From Stereocaulon alpinum (Eukaryota > Ascomycota > Lecanoromycetes > Lecanorales > Stereocaulaceae): DNA of 64,000 nt. Numbering within the stretch: the first letter of the stretch is position 1; each line of letters begins with the position of its first letter. The DNA is taken from positions 124,001 to 188,000 of the forward strand of contig JAEUBA010000016.1 in NCBI GenBank assembly GCA_018257865.1, written 5' to 3'. The position numbers and the translations under genes were made by a program. Shown here piece by piece: positions 1 to 12,269 of this stretch. A model generated the notes under the pieces. It saw only the letters and a program-made list of their open reading frames with translations, searched no databases and was not told the DNA's origin.

Positions 1-443
1 GAGCATTTCGGATGCATTGTTCGGTGTTGGATGCATAGATCTTGAGATACCCCACTTGTATTCGTACACCTTATGATAAATCGTTTCTGTGAGTCGAGTT
101 GACATACTGTTGTTCTAACTTCACTACTCGCAGTCTCTCAAGACTTGAGGCAGTCGAGCTAGTTGCGATTTCATATCTCGCACTTGAAGCCATTCAGAAA
201 GCTTAGGTTATCACAAGCGAGACACTAGCGCAAGTCTTAATCGAAGAATTCTCCAGCTCCGCCGAATCGAACCCCGCCTCGAGTCTCAACATTCACACCA
301 CTACCCCATCCTACCATATATCATAACTAATTTGGCGCACCCTTGATGACCGACATTCGATTCCATCTCCGCTGCCAGCTATGGCGTAGATTTTAGCTCT
401 TCTTTGACCCTTCCAGGGGGGGGGTCATAATGTCGCACAAGGC
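1..443. other. Upstream region of the TFIIIC subunit gene
   Basis: I see no convincing gene here. A run of nine G lies at 416-424, just before the first ATGs of the next gene. An ATG at 430 opens a 12-residue upstream ORF (430-468) that is out of frame with, and overlaps, the start I chose at 444, so it could lower initiation if the transcript begins upstream of it. The minus strand at about 260-275 holds a tRNA B-box-like string, but no tRNA folds around it. Confidence 0.5.
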
Positions 444-3400
444 ATGGCCAGAAGTTTGGATGGGCTAATCCGCCATTTATTGGATCAAATCGCGCTATGT
501 GGAGAGCATGGTATGTTCAACCTCTTATTTTTCGATTTCTTCGTGTTTACGTGTTTCTTTCGTAAGGTCAGACTTGAATTGCATGCCATGTAGGTACAGT
601 TCTCTGAGTTCCGAGTCACTAAGCCGCTGCCTTCGCCGCCCCGCTTGCCGCTTCTGAAACCAGAGCCTTGTCATTTCGAGCCACTCCATCGTAGTGCGAT
701 GCATCAACTTTTCCCAATTCATAGATTGACTTGACCGTCTAGCATTGGCGTGTTTCTACATCGACGAAGGTATTACATCTACTAATCCGAATCATAGGAG
801 CCTTGCCTTCCGATTTTGTTAGCTATGTCAAAGCCTACTATGCAGAACAGTCGGAGAGAACTCAACTTGCGAATGGAGATAGTATTATCTCTAGCCAGAA
901 AGCCACTCCTAATATTGACAGACCTTTCCTGGAACATGTATGGAAATGGATTACCAGAAATTCCGAGATCAGGGTGGGGGATCATGCTGGACATAAGCGT
1001 TTAACGTTGTCCGAGGTAGAAGCACGTAACGCGACCATCCGGCAGCAAGACCAAATCTCACCAAGTGCAGGGTCTCCAGCCTCGAAGGATGGAGCAGACA
1101 ACCAGAATCATCACTACGCCCAGAGTGTGAAGGCGACCAAATTGGTTAGCGGATATGGCACGCTGCAGCCCTCACAGCCTGGTATAGCTGCTGGGGTACT
1201 AGAAGCCTCGAGGACTCTTCCAGTATCCCCGGAATCTCAGACATTTTCAGGTAATAGACAAGGTAATAAATCCTCGCAAGCCCGTAGCGCTGCTAGGGCA
1301 CCGGTCACGCCTACGAAGAACCTCAAAAGCCTGCTAATCTCCACCTTTCAACCTGGAATCCGGCTATACACGAGCGAGAACCGTATGTGGTACGCTCTGA
1401 CAGGTCACGGCCCTGACCTGAGCAAGATTAAAGCGCTGGACTTCGTCGCCCTTTCCATCATTGCAGCATTTGGACCCAAGGGAATATTGCAACATGATTT
1501 GACTAGGATTAGTGGCCAGGACAAAAGATCTCTGCCGGCTCGAACCGACCGTCTACATGATAGCGGATACATTGTCAAGGAGCGTTTGATGACTGACGAT
1601 GGTACGGGGCAACGGATGATACATACGAGTCGTTGTACATTGGCACGATATGCCAAGTCCACGCCGAGTCAGGCAGAGCAACCCGCAGGTCCGTTGACCA
1701 AGGAAGAACGGAGAAGAGAGCAAAAAAGAAAGAGGAAAAGGAAAATTGTCGCTGCTAGCAATGTTGTGACTTCTTCACCTGCTGCGACAATCGATTCGAA
1801 TCAGAATTCATCCCACATGGGGACTCAATTTGTCCCTCAGTGGTCATCAGATCGGTCAGTGAACAACCAGATCTTTGATCTGGTAGATCAAGCCGGTACC
1901 CAGGGTATGAGCATGAACGTGAGTTAACGCCTTTTTTGTGGCATTCCTTCGGCGTGTATGCTGAGTTCTCGAATAGGAACTTCGAGGTCGCCTTTTTGGT
2001 GAAAGTGTCAAGAAAGTCACAGAAGACTACGTCTCAAGACTAGTCGAGTGCTGGCAGTTGTCTCAGCCCTTACACCTTCGTCATCTGTCCATCGTACGAG
2101 ACACATTGCTCAGAGGCAAGAGTCAAATCTACATCTACTATACCTATAACAATTTCAAGAAGCTTGTGGAAGCAGGTACGGGCTTTTGGGAAGCCGTGAC
2201 GACGGTACCAGATACCGTCAGACAAGGCAACAACATTGCTGCTTCATTGAGTGCAGCACCCGACGTTGATGAGTACGGCTTCCCTAAGCTCGATATGAAC
2301 CAGTTTCATGGCCGCCACAATGATGCCACCCTGGGAGAGTGTGTTTCCGCACTCAATGCGGGCAAGTTTCGGCTCAGCGGGAACGATCCCTTCCTCCAGA
2401 AGCAAGTCGATGGTACTTCAGGTATGCTCACGAGTCTGAGGTATTCACATTCGACGATGCTAATCTATCTTCAGTCCTCAAGTACAAAGCATCTGGGAAC
2501 AACCATAGTGATGAGCCTCGTCCGAGAAAGCTGGCTGGTCCACCCGCTCACTACGTGGCTCGGAAGCCACATGCTATGGAGAATTCCACGAGGACAACTC
2601 CTTCACCTTCCCAGCATGAATTTATGGAGCTACGAGACATCAGTACCCCAAAGAAAAGACCCCGGTCTCCTGCCCGATACAGACCTGAAGAGGTCGAATC
2701 TCCTAAGAAGCTCGGTTACTTGACGACGCAAGTCGACCCGGCGAGAGCAGAAGCTTATGGTAATAGATCAAAGCGGCAACTCGTGCGCAAGCCTGGTAAG
2801 CGCACAGGTCGACCTAGGAAATACCCTAAGAGTGGGATTCCGGACAATATTGAGACGATGACCCCTGCCGAAATCAAGAAACTCCGCGACTCCCAAGAGA
2901 TGGCCGAGAAGTATGAAAGAAGCAAAATTGCATACGAGATTACCGAACGTGTCAAAGATGGAGAGGACCCTGCCTACGTCACTCAAGACGTCCTGAATGC
3001 AGCGGACGTTCTACGAAAGCGAGATGGTAGAGAACCATTACCTAGCTTTCCAAGAGCACAGATACTCCATCAGTTTGCTGGTGGTCCAACACCAGAGCCA
3101 ATTGACACTGCGACTGGTAACGTTGAGTCTATGCTACCTTCGAGCTATCTTCTGCCCCGAGGAGGAACAGGCCGTCGCCGTAAAAAAGGATATTGGCCTT
3201 CGATGGCTGCGCATACTATCTGGTTGCCCACCCCTTCCAGAAAACTAGATATGAATTTCGGACCTGAAAAGCCAAGCAAAGATGTAAATATTCTGTCCGG
3301 AGGGTTCAGACACCAAGAGCAAAGTCAACTAGCTGTAATAGCCCCGAAAGCTATTCCAGAAGCCAAGCCTGACTTACCTTACCTTCCATCTGTAGCGGCC

Positions 3401-6400
3401 CACTCTTGGCCTCATCTCTCAAATCTTGTCTCGAAGACAGAAGTGTCGCAGACTAAGAGGTCCAGAGGTAGACCCAGAAACCCGAATAAGCGGGCTGTTC
3501 CATCCCCAAAGGCAATTCGGCATGCTATTCCTTCGGCGGTGGTGCGTTCGCCATGGAACACTCCTACAAGAGAGGCAACCATCGATTCTACCCGCTTCGA
3601 TTCTGAAATCGTTGATGAAGGAGCATATCCTGGCTGGATCAAGTTCATGTCAAAATACTACCAAGATCAATTGGAATCCATTGCTAGACCGCGTGATGGA
3701 GTATTCTGTGGCCCTACGAAGCCACGTAGGAAGAGGCAATGTGAGCCGCCAGATCTTCGGCCACGAGAGTACAAGGTCGTCATCTTTAAGCTCGCTCGTT
3801 TGCACGAACTTGATTGGTATGTAGGGAAACCTCAAGCTCCTAGACCAGCGCCATCACTCGACACGCGAGACCAGGATTCGTTGGCTTCAGTTGAAGAACC
3901 TAGACCTCCAGAGCTAAGGCGGTCTCTTACAAACCTTGGTCATGATCTGACACCTCCGCTTACCGAGACCGAGACTCCTTTGCGGACTCGTCCAGTACCT
4001 TTATCGAACGACCTGCGTCTGCAGCCAAATTCAGACCTTCAACAGTCACCTTTCGTCGACCAGATGATTCCCAGGGCTGCATCAGGCTATGTCTCCCCAT
4101 ATGCTGAAACGACTGGTGCGAAGAGAAAGCGTGGGACTTCTCCGCAACCTACTAGGGGACCACCTCCACCGGGACCCGGTTACCCCTTCCGAGACTCTTA
4201 CATTAACGAGGTGAATCCGGAGGCGCAACCCTTGATAGTTACTACGAAAAATTGCGCCCATGTAGGGGCTAATAGGACTTCTGAAGATGTTCACCAGGCT
4301 TGTGATGAAACGACAGTTGAAGCTCCTAACGTGGATGAACGAATCCCCAACGATCGCAGCAATGTTCCGATCATCGACAGATCAAATTCTACAACAAATC
4401 CAAACACAACCCCTGCAGGTAACTGTGTCTCAATTGAGCAGTCCGCAAGCATTGAATTTCGTACTCCAACATCGACACCGAAACGCTCTGGTTTCGACAT
4501 GGGGACAGCGGAACCTCAAGTCAAGAAGAGTTTCAACCGAATGAGTCGTCTAGGCGGATCGGTGGCGATGCTACGCAAGAACATTGTAATGGATCTTGTA
4601 GAGAAATGCGATGGCATTTTTTCAGGGAATGGTGAAATGGTAACACCCTTCACCGTCGAATGGAGCAAGCGAGGCCTCGAGGGGAATCCGGAGAAGAGAA
4701 CCGTGCAAAATGCGGTGAACAACCTATGCGCGGAGGGGAAGCTTCGGCGAATTACGTTTACATATCAGAACAAGCACGGCATAGTTGCAACCAAAACAAT
4801 GTTTACATTGGCAACCATCGATCCTGCTGACTCAAGGGTGAAAGAGATGCAGACACGCATGATAGCATACCACCCTCGATACTATGTGCCTGAAGCTGTG
4901 ATGCGAACAGAGGATCAAGAGAGCTCCAGTGTGCAACATGCTACTTCATTGCTGGAGGAGGACACAAGCAGAGCCACTGATGGTGGATCAATGACTGCAT
5001 CTGAACTCTCACCTGCTGATTTGAAACGGCTAAATTGGGGTAGGAACATGACGAAAGGCAAGAACCAAGTTGTTGAAGCTAGACTGGAAGCACTGAGGGC
5101 GCAGGAACGAGGCGAGATGCAGCATCGAAACTTCCTCGGGACGGATGAAACTTCTCAGAGTGATAGTGACTCTAGACCACGATCAAGAATGCTCTTCATT
5201 CCGCCGGACCCTCCAACAAAGCCGGTCCGCAGGCCTAAAGGGTCAACTGAAGACTTCCAGCAATGGTCGAGCATGGAGAAAACCCCAGAGGAGACTGTAG
5301 TGCCCCCATTACCGCTGCCACAAAGATCGAGTGCCGCAGTAGATGGTACAGGATCCCTGACTTGGCTGTCGTCTGAATACGCATTCTCCGAATTCAATTT
5401 CGAAAACCGGAGACCAACGCTTCTTCAACCGACTATCAACAAACATATACGTAATGCATATGCTCGATACGGAAGAAAGCTTGACCTATCAAGGTCCATT
5501 CAATCATTATCCAAGTCCAATAATCATCTCAGTCAGCGGATGCGGGCAATTACAGAAAATGCGGCACGCATAGAGCGTATGCAGAAAGAGGCAAAGGCTG
5601 CGAGACCGTCATTGCTCTCCTCCGATTCCCGGTCCTGTCCCTTCGAATCTCCATATGCGCGAATCCGCCCACCCTCTTCAGAGGATGTTGGGCCACAATC
5701 AAAGCCAAAAGAAACTGGCCAAGATCGGACCGCTCAGAAACAGACATGGTCTGCTCCAGCAGGAGGAAGTGGACATAGCGAGTCGACGATAACCCTTCAG
5801 TCATCAGATACACCTCAATCTGAATCAGTGGAGCAGCCTGATGTCTCTAAAACGCAGGACATGCAACCTGACCGCAAAAGGCGTCTGTTGGTCGGCTTCA
5901 TGGATCCGGTCCACCACTTCAACAGCTCCAATGGTACATTCTCGGTCTCTTTTACAGGCATTAACCCTCCTTCGAAACATGTAGCATGGCGTGGTACTGC
6001 ATTGTGTCCGCATACACATACGCTTCGTCCCGTCACACCATTCATGCGGAAGCGCAGACGGCTGGCTAGTATTGTATCGCCTCAGGAACTCTTGCCTAGA
6101 CCTACAGGGCGTTTTGAAGATGACATAAACGCGCTACTAGAATTGGAGCTTAGTGTTGAAGACCTGCAAGACACATTATTCCCGGACTGGCCCGTTATCA
6201 ATCACGTATTTCCACACTTCCATACAACTGCTGAAACTATAGGAGCTGCGGCGAACGACTACAGTGAGACTGCTGAATCTAGTCAGCCTGTCAAGAAACG
6301 CAAATACGTTCGATCGAGAATTGGCCACAGCATTCTCAATGCAGGGAATAAAGACATATCTCCTGCTGCAGCTGAAGCTCTCAAAAGAATTCATATAAAA

Positions 6401-7951
6401 ACGCCTCTCAAGCGCCGCCGTCTGACCACTTTGGCTGTGAATCATAATGAAGACGAAGCTTCGAGCCCGATGCAGCTAGGTTCGGATAGCAGACCGACTA
6501 AGTTTCGTAGGGTACGCGGTCCACGAAGTGCGAATTTGATGGGTGAAGAGGGCGAAAAGCGGCTGCTTACTGCTGTCGTGGCCATTCGTACGCTGACTGG
6601 AGGACTTGAACAACACATCGACTGGGTCCTAATAGCGAAAGCCTTCGAGGGGACGCACGAGAAGATGTTTCTTCATAGCAGGTGGGGCCACATACGTGAG
6701 AAGAACAAGCTCTTGATGCCGAAATTGGAAAAGGACTTCCAGACAATGTTCCCGAAGGCATATGAGGAGGGAAAAGTCCCCTCCATAGACTTTGAAAACC
6801 TTGCTGCTTATAACTGGAAAGCTCTAGTCGACTGGACATTGGACAGTCTCAGTACAGATCTGCAGTCACGGCCGGAATTACCGGCAGACCGTTATGACTT
6901 TGATGACGTATACACACTTGATGAACCACCAGAAGAAGACATAAGCGGGTTCTACGAGATAGATGCCCCTTCGAATACAGCGAAGAGGACGAGCATCGTG
7001 AATCGCGGCGCTTACCAATACCCCTCGAAACTCAGAACGGAACTAGCGCCGCCAGAGGATAAAGAACACATAGCTACGGCAAAGACTTGGGTGCGGGCTA
7101 ACGTCATCACTCCAGAAGATACTTACGACGGAGTGGCCGCTCGCGACAAACTCTCCATATTCCCTGTTCGAGTCATTGAAAATGCGCTCAAAGAACTACT
7201 CATCGACCGTGTTCTCATGCAAGAGAACAAAGGCCGCCTGATCCCTGGTCGCAACTACGACGTCAGCGAATTCCTGATCAGCCGCTTGAAGAAGAATCTA
7301 CTACCCGCACACTTTCAACGAGCCTTAGCTTACAAGAAGCAACTTGACCTCGATTTCGAAGAGTCAGGATCTGCACTATACTCCCTCACAGCAGACGATG
7401 GCGACGTTCTCGCCATCATCAACATGGTCGCCGAAAAGCGCATCACTTTAACGCCACTTAGCATCCCAGCCAAGAAATGGGGCTTAACAGACGGCAGCTA
7501 CGAGACTCGTCAAATGGACAAGAAACTCCTCAACTTCGATATCGGACTGCGTCCTCTACCAGCTTATATCGAGGGTATTCCCCTCTCCCCCTTCCCACCC
7601 CCACCATCCCACCACCTACACAACCCTAACGCGAAAATCCCACTATGGTACGATATCCACGGCCACCTCGTACCAGTGTTGTGGGAATTGGCTCTTGCGG
7701 CTATATTAGCTGTGTTGGCAATACGTTCTGGGATCGGCGCAATGGAGCTTGAGAGGGCTGTTAGACCTGCTATGGATGGTTGGGAGATTGAGCTTGTTTT
7801 GGAGTGGTTGGTCAACGCGAGGGCGGCGAGGAAGGTGGGGAGGGGGTGGGCTGTTGGTGAGTGGTGGTGGTTGGCGCTGGGGAGTGGGGAGGAGGTGAGG
7901 AGTGCGAGAGATCCTGGTCCAAGTAGAGACAAGGGAAAGGGACGAGCATGA
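444..7951 (+). CDS. TFIIIC box-B-binding subunit (Tfc3/TFC3-like), 4 exons
   Basis: Largest subunit of RNA polymerase III factor TFIIIC, which binds the internal B box of tRNA genes in the nucleus. Exons are 444-510, 798-1918, 1977-2421 and 2475-7951. All three junctions are GT-AG and keep phase, giving about 2369 residues, usual for filamentous fungi. The N-terminus (MARSLDGLIRHLLDQIALCG) continues across intron 1 into GALPSDFVSYVKAYYA, the conserved TFIIIC start. The B-block winged-helix segment follows at about residues 230-290 (ALDFVALSIIAAFGPKGILQ onward). The middle is long, basic and probably disordered, with AT-hook-like RGRPR and GRPRKY stretches. A second winged-helix-like block and the extended C-terminal domain lie near residues 1380-1500 and 1850-2300. 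Intron 1 (287 nt) is long for this window and could hide a further small exon. Identity is firm; the exact N-terminus is less so. Confidence 0.9.
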
Positions 7952-8656
7952 GATTTTGAACGGGGTTTTGGAAGTTTCGGATATTGGGTGAGAATGATTG
8001 ATGGCATATGCATTTATGCGTGGCTCCGGTACGACGGCGTTTCTTGGAGCTGAACAGATGGCGTTTCGGAGGCACGAAACTCGGTTCATCTATACCCATC
8101 TAGATCACATCTGACACATATATGGCATGCAGACATGTTGGAATGAGTAACTATTTCAAATAGCTAACATCAAGTCTTGGACATTCGGCGCATTGATTAC
8201 CTTATTAAGTCTATTCTACCTCAAACCCTCGGTGTCCTGTAGAGTAATAAATAACGGCTAAATGCTACCCATCGAACTCCATTTGTCTGTCAGCACGCTA
8301 ACGAATCTCCTTCATATGATTCACGGATTTATGATGGACTTGAGATGGACGAGGCTTTCTTCTTGGCTGGGGCATGAGTTATCGCTAGGTGTTTCATCTC
8401 TATGGATGTGTATATGCGGCGTTGTTGTGCTTGGCTTTGAAGTGGGGTTTTGGGTGCTATATGGAAACGAGAAGATCTCTTTGTCTTGAAAAGAACAATC
8501 ATTTTGTCCCGTTCAGTCTTGATTCTTGAGAGAAATTGTCGACAGTCGAGCTTTTCGAAGGACAGGTAGCGAATTACGGTTACCACGTCTCTATCACGCA
8601 TCCTCCAAAAAAGGCAATTACAACTTTCGAACTACAACTCCCACTCCAGCTCCACC
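7952..8656. other. Intergenic spacer, TFIIIC to NmrA-like gene
   Basis: About 700 bp between two plus-strand genes. It holds only short ORFs with no recognisable domain or splice pattern. It presumably carries the terminator of the upstream gene and the promoter of the downstream one; I see no clear regulatory motif. Confidence 0.4.
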
Positions 8657-9578
8657 ATGAGCAAGCTCCTCGCCGTCTTTGGCGCCACCGGCCAATAGGG
8701 AGGCTCAGTCATCAGCACCGTTCTCGCCGACTCAGACTTAAGCAAGCAGTACGACATCCGCGCCATTACCCGTACCAGCACCAAGTTCGCCGCTCAAGCC
8801 CTCAAGTCCAAGGGCGTCGAGCTCGCCCAGACCGACGCTGACGATAATGTCTTGCTTCAGGCAGCCTTGAAAGGCGCGCACACAGTATTCATCGTCACCA
8901 CCACTTCTTATGGCGCCGGAGGAAAGGTGGCAGAGATTGTACAAGGCAAGCAAATCGCTGACACTGCTATCGCCGCCGGCGCTGAGTATCTCATCTTCAG
9001 CTCTACCTCACCGGCTAGGAAGATCTCCGGTTCGAATGTCGATATCTGCGATGCCAAAGCCGAGATCGAAGACTACATCCGCGGAATGAAGGCCAAGAGC
9101 GTCTTCTACGCCCCAGGCTTCTTCATGAAGGACTTCCGCGGCATCTCCAAGCCTCGTGCCACCGACGAGCCAGATCTTTACCAAATCCTTAATATCCTGA
9201 ATAACGACACCCGCGTCCCACTCCTCGACACTGCGGCCGACACGGGCAAGTTTATCGCGCCCATTCTCGCCAATCCTGATAACTCCAAGGGTAGGGTCCT
9301 CTATGATGCTACGAAGCTGTACTCGTTCGACGCGATTGCGCAAGCTATTAGCAATGCGACGGGGGAAGAAGGTTGTATATAAGTCATTGCCCTCGCACGT
9401 GTTTGGGGGCTTCTTGCCTCCTGAGGCCGCTGTTCAGGTGTTGGAGTATTCCAGGGACTCTGGGTACTATGGACCTAAGACGCAGGAGTATGTAGATTGG
9501 ATTGTTCAGCAGGTTCCTAGGAATAGCTTGATGACCTTTGAGGATTTCCTGAATGATTATCCCAACATCCTCGAGTAA
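8657..9578 (+). pseudogene. NmrA-like NAD(P)-binding protein, disrupted by a stop and a frameshift
   Basis: NmrA-family proteins are atypical short-chain dehydrogenases with a Rossmann fold, mostly redox-sensing regulators. The frame opens at ATG 8657 with MSKLLAVFGATGQ, and codon 14 (8696-8698) is TAG, exactly inside the GATGxxG dinucleotide loop where paralogs have Gln. The same frame then continues with GGSVISTVLADSDLSKQYDI and the family's HTVFIVTT and YAPGFFMKDF-like segments to about 9360. At the five-G run 9361-9365 a +1 shift ends it (GEEGCI, stop). The frame one base over continues with KKVVYKSLPSHVFGGFLPPE to the natural end at 9578. Together the pieces make about 306 residues, the normal family length. 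CAG to TAG is a C-to-T change in CpA context, as expected of RIP-type mutation, but the rest is not heavily mutated. Sequencing error at the G run, or a recent pseudogene, are both possible. Confidence 0.82.
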
Positions 9579-10302
9579 TTTGGTACTTGGGTGAAGAAGG
9601 ACCAGCGATGGCCACGGAAGAATACTTAGGGATTGCAATGAGCATTAAGATACCAAGGTGTACATAAACATGATGACGCCTTTGCATGAAATGAAAATGG
9701 CAGCTCTAGAGACATGCAGATGTAATGTTTTCCAAAGATGAGACCAACGCGCATGTAAGGAAATGAACGAATGTAGAAAATTATAATGCCGTGACTAGAT
9801 AGGGTCTGCAATTCACGACCGTTTGTGTTGAAGGTTTATGGCGGTATTACTGGCGACTTCTTAGGGACATGACTCGTGCAATAGGTCGAAGTCATGGCCT
9901 CGTTCTATTTGGCTTGCTATGGGCTCCCTGACGGGCGACGTCCAGAGAGGTACCGAAATTCACTGACCGAGCAGGACTGGTCTTCAGCTAAGCCAGATAA
10001 TAAAAGGATGAGTTGAGGCTGCTTTACTGCCACTGGCAAAGCATTGTGCATGACTAAAAAGGCTTTCGTTCGATGACATTGACTCGGCATCCTTACTAGA
10101 TGCTCGAGATCCCACGCTAGCCACATTGACTTAGCCTTGGCGGTTGGCGGATGCCAAGCTGTCAAGACCTCTCAAAGATATCTTGACAAACCCACATTTA
10201 ATACAGGTCGCCCAACCCACCACCTCCCACTATCCATTCCGTGATTCCAAGTAATCGCATCCATCGGCTCACCATAGCTATTCCCCAAACTCCAACACAA
10301 CC
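9579..10302. other. Intergenic spacer before the E2 gene
   Basis: About 720 bp with only short, unsupported ORFs. The last 60 bases before the E2 start are C/A-rich with few G, typical of a fungal 5' leader. Confidence 0.4.
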
Positions 10303-11187
10303 ATGTCCCTCCCCACATTCAACACCAAATCCCCAACAATAAAACGCATCCTAAAAGAAGCCTCCGAGCTCTCCTCCAACCCAGACCCAACCCTCCATGC
10401 CGCCCCCCTCGACGCAAACCTCTTCGAATGGCACTTCACCCTCCGCGGGCCCCCCTCAACACCCTACAGCACAGGCGCCTACCACGGCCGCATCATCCTC
10501 CCCCCCACATACCCATTACGACCACCTAGTTTCCGCTTTCTGACGCCGAGTGGACGCTTTGAGGTTAATAGGGAGATTTGTTTGAGTATATCGGGGCATC
10601 ATGAGGAGACGTGGCAGCCTGCTTGGGGGATTAGGACTGCGCTGTGGGCGTTGAGGGCGTTTATGGAGGGCGATGCTAGGGGGCAGGTTGGGGGGATGGA
10701 GATGGTGAAGAGTGAGAGGGAGAGGTTGGCTGGGGAGTCGAGGACGTGGCGGTGCGGGGGTTGTGGAGGCAGGACGAATGACGAGATATTGAAGGAGGAG
10801 GGTGGGGAGGGGACGGTGGTAGGGGGAAAGCAGGAGGTCCCGGATGAGCTGAAGTTTGGGTTTAGGGATGAGATGGGCAAGGGTGAGGGTGAGAAGGAAG
10901 CGAAGGGGAAGGAGAGGGAGATAGAAGTTGTTCCTGCGCCAGTGCCCGTGCAGACGACACCTGCTGGACCATCGACTGCCGTAACAGCACCTCCCGCATC
11001 CCCACCGTCAACTGCTCTGCAACCAATGCGGACTGTGCCCGTTGCTCCTTCGACCCAGCCACCGCTACAGATGGCTCCCCAGATACGGCAGGCCCAATCT
11101 GACGGCGTTCCAGCTTGGATTGACAAAGCCATTGCAGCACTGGTGGCGGCTTTGGCGTTCATGGTAATGAGAAAGATTCTGCTTTGA
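10303..11187 (+). CDS. Tail-anchored ubiquitin-conjugating enzyme, UBE2J/Ubc6 type
   Basis: E2 enzyme of the ER-associated degradation branch: it carries ubiquitin as a thioester and is held in the ER membrane by its tail. Single exon, 294 residues. The UBC fold spans about residues 8-125. The active-site Cys is Cys93 in NREICLSISGHHEETWQP, a signature of the UBE2J1-like group, which lacks the usual HPN tripeptide. Here the equivalent reads LTPSGRF, with Ser where UBE2J and Ubc6 proteins commonly have Asn. A CxxC motif (WRCGGCGGRTNDEIL) follows the domain. Then comes a charged, Pro-rich linker and a C-terminal hydrophobic segment (about 275-291, IAALVAALAFMVM) ending in Arg-Lys, the tail anchor. 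Base composition flips from C-rich in the first third to G-rich in the middle. Confidence 0.9.
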   Translation: MSLPTFNTKSPTIKRILKEASELSSNPDPTLHAAPLDANLFEWHFTLRGPPSTPYSTGAYHGRIILPPTYPLRPPSFRFLTPSGRFEVNREICLSISGHHEETWQPAWGIRTALWALRAFMEGDARGQVGGMEMVKSERERLAGESRTWRCGGCGGRTNDEILKEEGGEGTVVGGKQEVPDELKFGFRDEMGKGEGEKEAKGKEREIEVVPAPVPVQTTPAGPSTAVTAPPASPPSTALQPMRTVPVAPSTQPPLQMAPQIRQAQSDGVPAWIDKAIAALVAALAFMVMRKILL

Positions 11188-12269
11188 TTGGATATTGTTG
11201 TAAGACTATACCGGGCATCGGTGTTTTCTCTTTTGGGTAAGAGGTGGCGTGTATGGATATGACCTGTCATTGATTAATCAGCAGCCGGGGGAGAGGGGGG
11301 ATAATACGATTAGACGACTGTAATGATTGTTTGCTGTGTTTCGCGACGGGATATCTAATCGAACACTACCTGTCGTTTTCGGGTTCGATCGTTAAGAGCT
11401 GTTTTCTGACCTTTCACATAGCTATCGTCCTTGGTGCTCTTCGGTGCATAGATATCTTTTCCTACAATCTCCACTTCCCCACACTCCAAGCAAATATCAA
11501 ACCTAACCAGCAATTCCCCCATCTCCATCCCCCATCCCCCTCTCCTCCTTCCCCCTTTCCCCCCGCATTCAAAACCCACCACAAACCCAACCACATCACA
11601 TCACATCACATTCCTCCCCCGCAACCTAAACATCCCACTTGACGGCATCGATTGCATTTTTACGTTGAAAGATCTTCCGTGCGACTTGGGTTTCATTCGG
11701 AAGTGGGATGGACGTTTTAGGGGGATATCAGAGGGAAGGGGGGGTGGGGGGTGAGAGTGGGAGAGTGAGAGTGAGAACTTGCTCGATGATCGATCAGAAA
11801 CAAAGGGGAACATGGCTACAGCTGCTTTGATGGCGGAGCATGATGGCTCTGCGTCAGAGACGCTGGTTGAGAATTGCGGGAGGACTAAATTGACTTGACA
11901 GCTTCTACATCACCTTCGGGGTCTTCGGCTTCAAAGAGTCAAAGCGAATACGACGAGGATGACATCGATGCTCGTTCTGTGGCTGGTGGTACTACCTCCC
12001 AGGCTGCAGCTTAGGTGGCTACCCCATTTGGTGGTACAACAAGTGCTCGCTTGTGATGTGTTGAATGTGCCACTGTGGCTTGAAGGGTGTCAGATGACAT
12101 GCCCACTGTCTTCGGGTACTGTAACACAAGGTGTTCAGATGGATGCTGTGTTTAGGTGTCAGATGGGTAAGCATGCGCCTCAACACTTCTCGTTTGGATA
12201 TACTACCCCGAACAAACACCCTCAATCTTTTTTGCTTCAGCTTAGTATCAAACACACACTTCTGCTACG
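11188..12269. other. Spacer with C-rich then G-rich tract; possible gene remnants
   Basis: At 11295-11307 lies GGGGGGATAATAC, the same 13-mer that forms a tandem repeat at 37.27 kb. From about 11480 to 11580 the + strand is strongly C-rich, and from about 11700 to 11775 strongly G-rich. Two short segments look protein-like: PLDGIDCIFTLKDLPCDLGF (about 11635-11695) and a C-terminus-like SEYDEDDIDARSVAGGTTSQ (about 11948-12010, followed by AAA and TAG). I could not join them with valid splice sites, so I treat them as possible remnants of a decayed gene rather than a CDS. Confidence 0.3.

Noticed and set aside
255..330. tRNA B-box-like GGTTCGATTCG on the minus strand
   Set aside because: The T-arm does not pair, and the nearest A-box-like string is too close for a tRNA. 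No acceptor stem can be drawn.
10599..11270. 223-codon minus-strand ORF across the E2 gene
   Set aside because: It is antisense to a clear E2 enzyme and consists of Ser/Pro/Thr-rich translation of its G-rich half.
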